Shown here: piece after piece, positions 36,128 through 44,927 of the stretch | How the letters are laid out: the number at the start of each line of letters is the position of its first letter | How positions within the stretch are numbered: position 1 is the stretch's first letter | Origin: Gammaproteobacteria bacterium | GTDB lineage: Bacteria > Pseudomonadota > Gammaproteobacteria > HK1 | Reading direction: 5' to 3' | Assembly: GCA_021773635.1 (NCBI GenBank) | Contig: JAJFJV010000019.1 | Location: forward strand, 62,001-126,000 | DNA: 64,000 nt | Translations under genes and position numbers: made by a program | The notes under the pieces: model-generated | Database searches by the model: none | What the model saw: the letters and a program-made list of their open reading frames with translations, nothing else | Told to the model about the DNA's origin: nothing

Positions 36128-36811
36128 ATGGGCGAAACCCGCTGGCAGCTATTTCCCGACGGGGCGGCCGTGGCCGAGGAGGCCGCCGAGCGGATACTCG
36201 CGGCCGCCACGGAAGCCCTGGCCCGTCAGAACCGTTTTCGCCTGGTGCTGGCCGGTGGACGCACTCCGGAGCAGGCCTTTCGCATCCTCGCCACCGCCAC
36301 GGCAGACTGGCCGAGCTGGGAGATCTATTACGGCGATGAACGCTGCCTGCCCAAGGATCACCCCGAGCGTAACAGTCAGATGGCGGCCAGCGCATGGCTC
36401 GATCACGTAAACATTCCAGCCGGGCAGATTCACCCCATGGCGGCGGAAAAAGGGGCCGAGGCAGGAGCAGGTGATTACGCTACCCTGTTGGCAGACACCC
36501 CGCCCTTCGATCTGGTACTCCTTGGCCTGGGTGAGGATGGCCACACCGCAAGCCTGTTTCCCGGCCACCTTCATCCCGCCGAAGAACGGGTACACGCGGT
36601 ATTTGACGCCCCCAAACCCCCACCCGAACGCATCAGCCTGAGCGCTGCAACCATTGCCGGGAGCCACGCGGTACTGTTTCTCGTCACCGGTGCCGGCAAA
36701 CGTCAGGCAGTCTCCGACTGGAAGACCGGCAAAGCTATCCCGGCAGCCGGCATTAGCTCCCTTAGCGGAGTCGACATCCTCATCGACGAAGCAGCTAACG
36801 CAGCTATTTAA
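36128..36811 (+). CDS. pgl: 6-phosphogluconolactonase
   Basis: The product is 227 residues, with GAGGAA inside the end of zwf as ribosome site. It has the SugarP isomerase-like fold with RLVLAGGRTPEQAF, IYYGDERCLPKDHPERN and LVLLGLGEDGHTASLFPGH, all diagnostic. It hydrolyses the lactone made by Zwf. No edd or eda follows, so the cluster feeds the pentose phosphate pathway. Confidence 0.95.
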   Translation: MGETRWQLFPDGAAVAEEAAERILAAATEALARQNRFRLVLAGGRTPEQAFRILATATADWPSWEIYYGDERCLPKDHPERNSQMAASAWLDHVNIPAGQIHPMAAEKGAEAGAGDYATLLADTPPFDLVLLGLGEDGHTASLFPGHLHPAEERVHAVFDAPKPPPERISLSAATIAGSHAVLFLVTGAGKRQAVSDWKTGKAIPAAGISSLSGVDILIDEAANAAI

Positions 36812-36907
36812 GCTCCCGCCTCTTTCCTCCACCCCTCTGCCCGCCATTTCCAGGTCTCTGGCGATGGGAGAAGCCCCCTGCCCGGCCGTTTCCAAGGGAA
36901 CACCCTA

Positions 36908-37054
36908 ATGAAGTGGTGGGGAATTTTTTCTGTCTCTGCCTGTCTATGCCACCCATGGGAAGGGTGGTGTCTATCGATACTGATGCTGCTTTTCACCTTT
37001 TACGCCGGGCTCACACGTTTTATTCAGAGACGCATTTGTGCCGCAGTGGCATAA
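36908..37054 (+). CDS. Possible small membrane protein
   Basis: A 48-codon open frame (ATG 36908, TAA 37052-37054) lies in the gap after pgl. AAGGGA stands 9 bases upstream of the ATG. The product has one clear hydrophobic stretch (CLSILMLLFTFYAGL) followed by a basic end (RFIQRRIC). The rest of the 288-base gap shows nothing else. Coding status rests on the ribosome site and the amphipathic layout only; I recognise no family. Confidence 0.3.
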   Translation: MKWWGIFSVSACLCHPWEGWCLSILMLLFTFYAGLTRFIQRRICAAVA

Positions 37055-37099
37055 ATACACCCCGAGACAAAACTACTGAATCATGAGGGAGATATGGAA

Positions 37100-37675
37100 A
37101 TGAAACTAAAGAACATTCTGGGCAGGCTGCTATCCATCGCTTTGCTAAGTGCGCTCTTGCCGTTGAGCGCCCAGGCACAAATGGGCAAAGGTATGAAGAT
37201 GCCCTTTGGTGACAAGGCAAGTGTCAGCTATTCACAAAAACTCTGGTCGGCACTCGCCGATGCGCACATGGTGGGACCCAACGCCATCATGTCGAAGCCT
37301 TACAAGGGTCAGCATCCCCACGGCGCGGTACTGGATACCATCGAAGGTCCGGTCACCGTCGGCGGGCATAGCGGCATCGCCATCGTCAAGCGCAATTATG
37401 GCGGCCCTGATGTCAGCATCGCCAACGTAGCCAACAACCCGGCCAAATACCTGAAGGCAGTGACCGTCATGTATGAACGCGAGGATGGTTATGATGCGGA
37501 TAACAAAAACTGGTACTGGGCCAAGTACAAAGCCAATGGTGGCCTCCACAAGAACCCCAAGGGCATGTCACTTGCCGGCCGCGTAGCCAAGGGTATGCCG
37601 AAAGGCTGCATCGCCTGCCACACCGCGGCACCGGGTGGTGATATGGTCTTCAATAACGACCGCTACGCCCACTAA
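37100..37675 (+). CDS. Cytochrome P460-like c-type heme protein
   Basis: The product is 191 residues from ATG 37100, preferred over 37094 because AGGGAG is then correctly spaced. The signal peptide ends near AQA-QM. One heme site, CIACH, sits close to the C-terminus and is followed by TAAPGGDMVF, the layout of the cytochrome P460 family. Known members oxidise hydroxylamine or bind NO via a Lys cross-linked heme; whether this protein has that cross-link cannot be read. The redoxin gene follows 83 bases later. Confidence 0.8.
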   Translation: MKLKNILGRLLSIALLSALLPLSAQAQMGKGMKMPFGDKASVSYSQKLWSALADAHMVGPNAIMSKPYKGQHPHGAVLDTIEGPVTVGGHSGIAIVKRNYGGPDVSIANVANNPAKYLKAVTVMYEREDGYDADNKNWYWAKYKANGGLHKNPKGMSLAGRVAKGMPKGCIACHTAAPGGDMVFNNDRYAH

Positions 37676-37683
37676 AAAATGTT

Positions 37684-37730
37684 GATGCCCACCCCGAGGA
37701 CACGCTTTCGTGTCTCCCGGGATGGGTATC
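37684..37730. repeat. Long imperfect hairpin
   Basis: GATGCCCACCCCGAGGACACG pairs imperfectly with CGTGTCTCCCGGGATGGGTATC around a CTTT loop. The inner GACACG/CGTGTC is perfect. An A-run precedes it on the plus strand, so it has terminator form only in the minus direction, where no gene ends. It could be an RNA processing or stability element. Confidence 0.45.
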
Positions 37731-37758
37731 AGCCCTGTTCTCAGCGAGGCGCCTGGAA

Positions 37759-38283
37759 ATGACGGCAGATACCCCCGGCATCCTCGGTCGGCGAGCTCCC
37801 AAGCTACAGGCGGAGTGGATTGATGCACAGGGTGAAAGCAACAGTTTCCGCATAGCCGACCAGCGACGGCGCTTCATCTACCTCTATTTCTTCCAGGCCT
37901 GGTGTGATGGCTGCCATCGCTACGGCTTTCCCGCATTGCAGCAACTGCTGGCTGAATTCGGGACCCATCCGGGTGTCTGCTTTGCTGCGGTACAAACGGT
38001 ATTTGAGGGTTTCGAGGAAAACACCCGGGATAAGGTAGCCGCACTGCAACAACAATACGATCTCGCCATTCCCATGGGACACGACGCCGGCGATCCGAGC
38101 GGCCAACTGCACTCAGCCATCATGCAGCGCTACCGGACTGGCGGCACTCCCTGGGTGGTCATCATCGATCCGCAACGACGGGTTCTGTATAACGATTTTC
38201 ACGCCGACCCAAAGGCCGTTGCCAGCTATTTCCATCAGCAGCTCGGATCGGCCGAGTCGCGCCCTCTGAACGCCAACGGCTAG
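37759..38283 (+). CDS. Thioredoxin-like redoxin (TlpA/peroxiredoxin type)
   Basis: The product is 174 residues. It has a thioredoxin fold with FFQAWCDGCHRYGFPAL as the CxxC active site (about 49-52), a strand-helix insert, and the cis-Pro loop GGTPWVVIIDPQRRV. There is no signal peptide, so it is cytosolic as read. It lies downstream of the P460-like gene and may serve its maturation or redox state; that is inference. Confidence 0.8.
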   Translation: MTADTPGILGRRAPKLQAEWIDAQGESNSFRIADQRRRFIYLYFFQAWCDGCHRYGFPALQQLLAEFGTHPGVCFAAVQTVFEGFEENTRDKVAALQQQYDLAIPMGHDAGDPSGQLHSAIMQRYRTGGTPWVVIIDPQRRVLYNDFHADPKAVASYFHQQLGSAESRPLNANG

Positions 38284-38303
38284 TCAGCCGGCCTCCAGAT
38301 AAC

Positions 38304-39257
38304 TCAATCCACCTCGGGCAACACCGCCCCGTCACGGGTGTACCAGTCGGCTATCAGACGCCGGGCAATGGAGGGGCGTGAGGGCATTTTTACCTCGCCA
38401 CTGACAAGTGCTGCGGCGTATTCCTCACGAGTGAACCAGCGCGCATCCTCGAGTTCATCATCCCCCGGATTCACCTCCTGGGCGGCCGCCATGGCCTCAA
38501 AACCGAGCATCAGGGAGGATGGAAAGGGCCAGGGCTGAGAGGAATGGTAACGCTGGCCGATAACTCGTACCCCGGCCTCCTCGTAGACTTCACGCACCAC
38601 CGCATCCTCTACGCTTTCCCCGGCTTCCACAAAACCCGCAAGGGCGGAATAAAGCCCCTCGCGCCAGCGTGGCTGGCGCACCAGCAAGCAACTTGACCCG
38701 TGCTCCACCACCACGATGACCGCCGCATCGGTACGCGGAAAATGTTCCCGGCCACAATCGCTGGAGCTGCAGATGCGCACATGCCCATCGGAGCTGCTAT
38801 GGGTGGGTGCCCCGCAGTCGGCACAAAAACGCTGGCGTCCATGCCAATGAGCCATCGCCCGGGCGTAGGCGAGCAGACCCCTTTCATCTTCGCCAAGCCC
38901 CACCGCCGCATCCTTGAGCTGACAGAACTCACCAAACCCGGCCAATTGCTCGGGCACGGCCTCATCGCTACCATCGAGAATGAGGGCGAAATAGCCGCTC
39001 TGGCCATCCTCCCCAAGAAAAACCACCGCCTCGGCAGACGCCAGCCAGGGGTCCACCGCGCCCCGCGATAGCAGAGCGGCTCCCTGTCCGTCTGCAAGCA
39101 ACAGATTGCGTTCCCGCCAGACCGGAACAAAGCGGCTATCCGCCGCCTGCATCCGGCTCTGCAGCCATTCGGGGTCCCGACGCAGCCCGGCGGCGCGGTC
39201 CAGCGCCAGCCCGGCAAAGTAGTTCCTGATATTGCAGTGAGGTGAGTGCTTGTTCAT
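38304..39257 (-). CDS. nudC: NAD+ diphosphatase (NADH pyrophosphatase)
   Basis: The product is 317 residues. The N-terminal domain is typical of NudC, followed by a zinc ribbon (FCADCGAPT and CSSSDCGREHFPR). The Nudix box GFVEAGESVEDAVVREVYEEAG carries all catalytic Glu residues. The SSQPWPFPSSLM motif sets the NADH specificity. It cleaves NAD(H) to NMN(H) and AMP and removes NAD caps from RNA. Confidence 0.95.
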   Translation of the reverse strand: MNKHSPHCNIRNYFAGLALDRAAGLRRDPEWLQSRMQAADSRFVPVWRERNLLLADGQGAALLSRGAVDPWLASAEAVVFLGEDGQSGYFALILDGSDEAVPEQLAGFGEFCQLKDAAVGLGEDERGLLAYARAMAHWHGRQRFCADCGAPTHSSSDGHVRICSSSDCGREHFPRTDAAVIVVVEHGSSCLLVRQPRWREGLYSALAGFVEAGESVEDAVVREVYEEAGVRVIGQRYHSSQPWPFPSSLMLGFEAMAAAQEVNPGDDELEDARWFTREEYAAALVSGEVKMPSRPSIARRLIADWYTRDGAVLPEVD

Positions 39258-39356
39258 GGCTGGATTGTAACCTTTTTTGAACTCCAGCCTGCCGTCTGGA
39301 GAGCTGGAAACGCCTCACAGTTTATCCACAGCTTGTCATAAGCATCTCCCCAGAAC

Positions 39357-39372
39357 ACACAACATATAGCGT
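39357..39372 (+). promoter_or_regulatory. NrdR box 1
   Basis: ACACAACATATAGCGT agrees with the NrdR consensus (acaCwAtATaTwGtgt) at 14 of 16 positions. It lies 142 bases upstream of nrdJa. Confidence 0.8.
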
Positions 39373-39388
39373 TTTTTATTCAGCTGGC

Positions 39389-39404
39389 CTACAATCTGTA
39401 GTGT
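39389..39404 (+). promoter_or_regulatory. NrdR box 2 overlapping a -10-like element
   Basis: CTACAATCTGTAGTGT agrees with the consensus at 12 of 16 positions and lies exactly 32 bases from box 1, the known tandem spacing. TACAAT inside it (39390-39395) is a good -10 hexamer, so NrdR would block RNA polymerase directly. Confidence 0.75.
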
Positions 39405-39498
39405 TTGGCCTGAATAGTATCGACCACACCCTATCCAATAATTATGTCGCCAGGGGGCGTTGCCTTTTCCACGCCCCCGGAGCCCCGGGGAGGAATAG

Positions 39499-41646
39499 AT
39501 GGACCCAGTACACCAGCCCGTTTCGAACGCTGCACTCAACGATGAAAACATCGAAATCCCGCTGCAGAATGCATCGCTGGATATCTGGGACAAGAAATAT
39601 CGCCTTAAGACCAAGGAAGGCGAGGCCGTGGATGAAGCCATCGACGATACCTTTCAACGGGTAGCCCGCGCGCTGGCCGATGTGGAGGACACGCCGGAGA
39701 AACGTGAATACTGGTTTGAACGCTTCCTGCACGCCCTGCGTCATGGCGCCATCCCCGCCGGACGCATTATTTCCAATGCCGGGGCCTGGGAACACAAACC
39801 GGCCACCTCCACCATTAACTGCACCGTCTCCGGAGCCATCCAGGACTCCATGAACAACATCCTCGGCAAGGTCCATGAGGCGGGTCTGACCCTCAAGGCC
39901 GGTTGTGGTATCGGCTACGAGTTTTCCACCCTGCGCCCCAAAGGCGCTTATGTTTCCGGTGCAGGGGCCTACACCTCCGGCCCCCTTTCCTTCATGGATA
40001 TCTACGACAAGATGTGCTTCACGGTGTCCTCCGCTGGCGGCCGGCGTGGCGCACAGATGGCCACCTTCGACATCGGCCATCCCGATGCCCCGGACTTCAT
40101 CCGCGCCAAACGCGAGGATGGCCGCCTGCGCCAGTTCAACCTGTCGCTGCTCATTACCCGGGAATTCATGGAGGCGGTGAAACAGGACCGTGACTGGCAA
40201 CTGGCCTTTCCGGTCACGGCTAAAGAGGCGGAAGATGGCAGCGTGGATCTCACTGCCGGAGATATCATCTGGCGCAGCTGGCCGGTACACAAAAACTACG
40301 TCGTCAACGATGACGGAGAGGTGGCCTGTGCCGTCTACCAGACGCTGAAGGCACGCAAGATGTGGGACCTTGTCATGTCATCGACCTATGATTTTGCCGA
40401 ACCCGGATTCATCCTCATCGATGAAATCAACGAGATGAACAACAACTGGTTCTGCGAAGAGGTACGTGCCACCAATCCCTGCGGAGAGCAGCCGCTGCCC
40501 CCCTACGGCTCCTGCCTGCTGGGATCGGTCAACCTGACCCGCTTTGTGCGCCAGCCCTTTGGCGAGGATGCACACTTTGACTGGGATGGTTTTCGCGAAA
40601 CCGTGGCTACCTTCACCCGCATGCTGGACAACGTGGTAGAGATCAACGGCCTGCCGCTGGAACAGCAGCGTCAGGAAATCACCGAGAAACGCCGCCACGG
40701 CATGGGCTTTCTCGGTCTGGGCTCCACCCTCACCATGCTGCAAATGAAATACGGAGAGCCAGACTCACTGGACTTTACCGGGCAGGTGGCACGGGAGCTG
40801 GCCGTTGTGGGCTGGCGTACCGCAGCAGAGCTCGCCCGCGAGAAGGGTCCGGCGCCGCTGCTGCAAAAATCCTTCAGCGTAACGACGGAAATGCTTCGCC
40901 AACGCCCGGAAATGGTGGCAGACGGTTACCAGGCCGGGGATGAGGTGGACGGCAAGCTGTTATTTGCCCGCTACAGTCGCTACATGCAGCGTCTGGCCGA
41001 GATCGAGCCGGAGCTGGTGGATGAACTGGCCGAGGTGGGCGCACGCTTTACCCACCACAGCTCCATCGCCCCCACCGGCACCATCTCGCTGTCGCTGGCC
41101 AATAACGCCAGCAATGGCATTGAGCCGAGCTTTGCCCACCACTACTCGCGTAACGTCATTCGCGAGGGCAAGAAGAGCAAGGAGAAGGTGGACGTCTATT
41201 CCTTTGAACTGCTGGCCTACCACGCCCTGGTGGACCCGAAGGCCATGCCCGGCGCCGGCCTGCCAGATTATTTTATCAGCGCCGATGACATCAGCCCCAG
41301 GGCTCACGTGGATGTCCAGGCCGCGGCACAAACATGGATCGACTCCTCCATTTCCAAAACCGCCAACGTCCCCACGGATTTTCCCTATGAGGATTTCAAG
41401 GACATTTATCTCTATGCCTACGAGAAAAAACTCAAGGGCTGTACCACCTTCCGCTTCAACCCGGAGGCCTTCCAGGGCGTGCTGGTGAAGGAGCAGGACC
41501 TGGAAAACACCACTTATTGCTTCACCCTTGAAGACGGCACATTGATTGAGGCCAAGGGCAACGAAAATATTGCCTACGACGGTGAAACACACACCGCCGC
41601 CAACCTCTACGATGCGCTTAAAGAGGGTTACTACGGAAAATTCTAG
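39499..41646 (+). CDS. nrdJa: Class II (adenosylcobalamin-dependent) ribonucleotide reductase, large part NrdJa
   Basis: The product is 715 residues, with GGGGAGGA before the ATG. The reductase barrel has NCTVSG with the first redox Cys, a dimer-free class II core (GCGIGYEFSTLRPKGAYVSG), the finger loop NPCGEQPLPPYGSCLLGSVNL and the phosphate-binding SIAPTGTISLSLANNASNGIEP. The C-terminal redox cysteines are missing here because they are encoded by the next gene, as in Pseudomonas. It reduces ribonucleotides with B12, with or without oxygen. The promoter carries paired NrdR boxes. Confidence 0.93.
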   Translation: MDPVHQPVSNAALNDENIEIPLQNASLDIWDKKYRLKTKEGEAVDEAIDDTFQRVARALADVEDTPEKREYWFERFLHALRHGAIPAGRIISNAGAWEHKPATSTINCTVSGAIQDSMNNILGKVHEAGLTLKAGCGIGYEFSTLRPKGAYVSGAGAYTSGPLSFMDIYDKMCFTVSSAGGRRGAQMATFDIGHPDAPDFIRAKREDGRLRQFNLSLLITREFMEAVKQDRDWQLAFPVTAKEAEDGSVDLTAGDIIWRSWPVHKNYVVNDDGEVACAVYQTLKARKMWDLVMSSTYDFAEPGFILIDEINEMNNNWFCEEVRATNPCGEQPLPPYGSCLLGSVNLTRFVRQPFGEDAHFDWDGFRETVATFTRMLDNVVEINGLPLEQQRQEITEKRRHGMGFLGLGSTLTMLQMKYGEPDSLDFTGQVARELAVVGWRTAAELAREKGPAPLLQKSFSVTTEMLRQRPEMVADGYQAGDEVDGKLLFARYSRYMQRLAEIEPELVDELAEVGARFTHHSSIAPTGTISLSLANNASNGIEPSFAHHYSRNVIREGKKSKEKVDVYSFELLAYHALVDPKAMPGAGLPDYFISADDISPRAHVDVQAAAQTWIDSSISKTANVPTDFPYEDFKDIYLYAYEKKLKGCTTFRFNPEAFQGVLVKEQDLENTTYCFTLEDGTLIEAKGNENIAYDGETHTAANLYDALKEGYYGKF

Positions 41647-41701
41647 CGGTTTGCCCGCGCAGCCCAGCTAGCCAATATTCGCCCCAAAGGGAGATAGCCC
41701 A

Positions 41702-42400
41702 GTGGCAATCAATATCGAAAAACCTATCATCAAATACAGCGTCAAGAGCACCGAGAGTGTTGCCGAAGAGCTCGCTCCAAAAGCGAAGCCAAGTGCTGAC
41801 GTTATACAGATGCATGAAAAGCTGAAGCGGCCGGAGCGGCTTATCGGCTCCACCTACAAGGTAAAAACCCCGCTATCGGATCATGCCCTTTACGTCACCA
41901 TCAACGATATCGTGCTCAATTCCGGTACCGAACACGAGCAACGGCGTCCCTTCGAGATCTTCATCAACTCCAAGAACATGGAGCACTTTCAGTGGATCGT
42001 TGCCCTCACCCGTATCATCTCAGCGGTCTTTCGCAAGGGCGGAGATGTCACCTTCCTGGTAGAGGAATTACACTCGGTATTCGATCCCCGCGGTGGTTAC
42101 TTTAAAAAAGGCGGGCACTACATGCCCTCCCTGGTTGCCGAGATTGGGGATGCCATCGAGGCCCACATGCAGATGATCGGCATGATCGAACCCGAGGGGC
42201 TGGATGAGCATCAACAGAAACTGGTGGAGCAGAAGAAGCAAGAATTTGAGGCCCATCAGTCCCGGAGCAACAATATCGACGATGGGGATAATGGATTTCC
42301 GGACGCAGCGACACTCTGTACCAAATGCAGCACCAAGGCGGTGATCCAGATGGACGGCTGCATGACCTGTCTGAATTGCGGGGATTCCAAATGCGGATAG
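41702..42400 (+). CDS. nrdJb: Class II ribonucleotide reductase, small part NrdJb
   Basis: The product is 232 residues from GTG 41702, with GGGAG upstream. The body (RPFEIFINSKNMEHFQWIVA, RIISAVFRKGGDVTFLVEEL) is the TSCPD-type domain usually found at the end of one-piece NrdJ/NrdZ. The tail holds six Cys (CTKC, CMTCLNC, CG end) that shuttle electrons to the active site. It works as a complex with NrdJa, encoded 55 bases upstream. It is convergent with mtaB. Confidence 0.92.
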   Translation: MAINIEKPIIKYSVKSTESVAEELAPKAKPSADVIQMHEKLKRPERLIGSTYKVKTPLSDHALYVTINDIVLNSGTEHEQRRPFEIFINSKNMEHFQWIVALTRIISAVFRKGGDVTFLVEELHSVFDPRGGYFKKGGHYMPSLVAEIGDAIEAHMQMIGMIEPEGLDEHQQKLVEQKKQEFEAHQSRSNNIDDGDNGFPDAATLCTKCSTKAVIQMDGCMTCLNCGDSKCG

Positions 42401-42418
42401 GTGGCTGTATATAACCGC

Positions 42419-43735
42419 CTATTTGAGATGCTCAGCTTGGAGGCCGGTGACACCAAGGCCGGTAATCCGCACGGTCTCCATACCGATCACCCCGGTCTCC
42501 CCCGGCAACTCCACTCGCAGGTAGTTATCGGACCAGCCGGCGCTTGATCCCTTTCCGCTGGCCGCCTCAAACAATACCCGCAAATCCTGTCCCACCTGGG
42601 CGCTGCGAAAGTGCTCATTTTTCTCGCTGACCAGGCGCTTGGCCATACGCACGCGCTGCTTCTTGATATCCCCGGGCACCCGGTCCCCAAAGGCCTCGGC
42701 CGGGGAGCCAGGGCGTACGGAATAGGGAAAGGCGTGCAGGTAGGTCAGCGGCGCCGCCCGCAATCGTTCCAGAGTCTGCTCAAAATCATCCCCGGTTTCG
42801 CCGGGGAAACCGCAGATCAAATCACTGCCAATGCCGCAACCCGGGATTGTTTCAGCAATACGCTCCACCAATTCACTGAAATCCACCGCTCGATAACGCC
42901 GCCCCATGCGCTCCAGCACCCGATCGCTACCGCTTTGCAGCGGGATATGGAAATGGCGTGCAAAACGATGGTCCGAGGCCATCAGATCGATTAAATCAAG
43001 ACCTATGCTGGCCGGTTCGATAGAGCTAAGCCGCAGACGTTCAAGCCCCGGCACCTCCAGCAGGGCACACAAAAGACGGGGCAAATTCCACCCGGATTCG
43101 GCCAGATCAAGACCGTAATCCCCTACATGCACACCGGAGATCACCACCTCCGTATAACCACCTGCCACCAGATTGCCCACCTGGTCAATTATCTGTTGCG
43201 GTCCACGACTGCGTGAATGCCCGCGGGTCTGGGGAATAATGCAATAGCTGCATGCCTGATTGCAGCCATCCTGCACCTTGACCACCGCCCGACTGTGGCT
43301 AAGCATATCGGTCACCGGCACATCGAGAAAATCACTCTCCGTGTCTACCGGGGAAACGGCTACCCGCTGACCGTCCCGCTCCACCGCGGCAAGCTCATCA
43401 ACGATACGCGCCCGGTCCGGGGTACCCAGCACCAGGGATACACCAGACAAGCGGGCAATCTCCCTGGGTGCGCGCTGAGCATAACAACCGGCTACCACAA
43501 GTTTCGCTTCAGGATGTTCCTTGCGCAGACGCCGAATGGCCTTGCGCGCGCTGGCATCGGCACGTGCGGTAACGCTGCAGGTATTGACCACGTAGACATC
43601 CGCGGCCTCTCCAGGGGCAGCCGTTTCATAGCTCTCGTCACCCTCCAGCAGGGTGCGCATAGCCTCAGTATCGTATTGGTTAAGCCGGCAGCCAAAGGTA
43701 CGAAAGGCAACCCGCTTGCTGGTATCTGCAGCCAT
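42419..43735 (-). CDS. mtaB: tRNA ms2t6A37 methylthiotransferase
   Basis: The product is 438 residues. The N-terminal UPF0004 domain carries three Cys (FRTFGCRLNQYD, VVNTCSVT, VAGCYAQ). The radical-SAM core has CNQACSYC, and a TRAM domain ends the protein. The GCRLNQ...NTCSVT pattern sorts it with MtaB rather than MiaB or RimO. It adds a methylthio group to t6A37 of ANN-decoding tRNAs. Confidence 0.93.
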   Translation of the reverse strand: MAADTSKRVAFRTFGCRLNQYDTEAMRTLLEGDESYETAAPGEAADVYVVNTCSVTARADASARKAIRRLRKEHPEAKLVVAGCYAQRAPREIARLSGVSLVLGTPDRARIVDELAAVERDGQRVAVSPVDTESDFLDVPVTDMLSHSRAVVKVQDGCNQACSYCIIPQTRGHSRSRGPQQIIDQVGNLVAGGYTEVVISGVHVGDYGLDLAESGWNLPRLLCALLEVPGLERLRLSSIEPASIGLDLIDLMASDHRFARHFHIPLQSGSDRVLERMGRRYRAVDFSELVERIAETIPGCGIGSDLICGFPGETGDDFEQTLERLRAAPLTYLHAFPYSVRPGSPAEAFGDRVPGDIKKQRVRMAKRLVSEKNEHFRSAQVGQDLRVLFEAASGKGSSAGWSDNYLRVELPGETGVIGMETVRITGLGVTGLQAEHLK

Positions 43736-43808
43736 ATCTGGACCTCAGTCATCGTTCAGGCGAAAACGTCGCGCATCATAACAGGGCAAAAGTGCTGCAT
43801 AGCGGCTT

Positions 43809-43838
43809 TTGACAAGCAGAAGGCTTGGCGACTACGCT
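43809..43838 (+). promoter_or_regulatory. Sigma-70-like promoter
   Basis: TTGACA (43809-43814) and TACGCT (43833-43838) are separated by 18 bases, upstream of the PhnD-like gene. Confidence 0.5.
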
Positions 43839-43880
43839 TTTAATCACAGGCTTGGTTTCGGGGCGGCGGCCCTGCCAGAT

Positions 43881-43896
43881 CGAACGTCGACGTTCG
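43881..43896. promoter_or_regulatory. Perfect 16-base palindrome, candidate operator
   Basis: CGAACGTCGACGTTCG lies 42 bases downstream of the -10 element and 41 bases before the PhnD-like ATG. Its position in the leader suits a dimeric repressor. The regulator is unknown. Confidence 0.5.
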
Positions 43897-43937
43897 TCCC
43901 GACCAATAATAATCGTATTTATTAAGGGAGTGATGCC

Positions 43938-44816
43938 ATGCTGAAACTCAAACGTATACTCGACACTCTGTTATCCATCGCTGCCTTGGCCGCGGTATTG
44001 CACATCCCCGTAGCCAGCGCGGCAAATCCCAAGGTACTTAAAATCCTGTTACCCCCGGTCGCCGACGCCCAAAAGGCGTTATTTGACTTCCAGCCCATGG
44101 CGAATTTCCTCGAAAAACACTTAAAGATACGTATCGAAGCTGACGTGGCCACCAGCTACAACGAGTCGGTTCATGCGCTGGAAACCAAACGTGCGGATGT
44201 CGCTTTTCTCGGTGCCTTCTCCTACGTGACAGCCCGTGAGCGAACCAAGGAGAAAGTTGAACCTCTGGTAGTCGGTGTCACAAAATCCACCGGCAAGAGT
44301 ACCTACCAGAGCGTCATCATCTCCCGTGCCGCACTGAAAATTCGCCATCCCAAACAGTTTGGACGTCGACACACCTTTGCCTTCAACGATCCGGTATCCA
44401 CCTCCGGCTATCTGGTACCCCAGTGGCATATGAAAAACCTCGGCATGGACCCCAACAAGGATTTGGGAGGGGTACGCTTTACCGGCAGTCACGATGCTAC
44501 CGTTACTGCGGTTAACTTCGGTGAGGTGGATGGGGGCGCGGCCGATATACGCGCCTTTGAATACCTGTTGAAACAAGGGCTCATCAGTCCCCACAGGATA
44601 AAGATTATCTGGAAATCACCGGACCTCCCGGGTTATCCGGTCACTGTCCGTTCAGAACTTCCCGCGGCTATCAAGTATCAGTTGCTGAAGGCCTTCATGG
44701 GATTTCCCCGCGACCAGGCCAACTTTGATCCCGCCATTTCTCACTATGAACCCGCCTTTGACGAACAGTACAACCTGATTCGCGAGATCCGCGGGGAACT
44801 CGGCGGCCGCATCTAG
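43938..44816 (+). CDS. Orphan PhnD-like periplasmic binding protein
   Basis: The product is 292 residues, with AAGGGAG before the ATG and a signal peptide (cleavage near ASA-AN). It follows the phosphate/phosphonate binding protein family (PhnD): LLPPVADAQKALFDFQPMANFLEKHL, then DVAFLGAFSYVTA, SVIISRAALKIR, FAFNDPVSTSGYLVP and EVDGGAADIRAFEYLL. The STSGYLVP loop normally binds the oxyanion. No permease or ATPase of that transporter is adjacent, so it may be a sensor or a scavenging protein rather than a transporter part. Confidence 0.85.
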   Translation: MLKLKRILDTLLSIAALAAVLHIPVASAANPKVLKILLPPVADAQKALFDFQPMANFLEKHLKIRIEADVATSYNESVHALETKRADVAFLGAFSYVTARERTKEKVEPLVVGVTKSTGKSTYQSVIISRAALKIRHPKQFGRRHTFAFNDPVSTSGYLVPQWHMKNLGMDPNKDLGGVRFTGSHDATVTAVNFGEVDGGAADIRAFEYLLKQGLISPHRIKIIWKSPDLPGYPVTVRSELPAAIKYQLLKAFMGFPRDQANFDPAISHYEPAFDEQYNLIREIRGELGGRI

Positions 44817-44927
44817 CACCCTACGCTTCCCGGGGTGGCATGCCGCCCCGGGAACCCCTCTCTCTCCAGTAATCCACCAAGCGGGTGGATTCCCCGGCTG
44901 TGCCGCCGCTACAATGGCGCCGCCCCC

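Noticed and set aside
39258-39498. Cobalamin riboswitch before the B12-dependent reductase
   Set aside because: The leader is too short and lacks the conserved B12-box sequence; NrdR boxes explain the region better.
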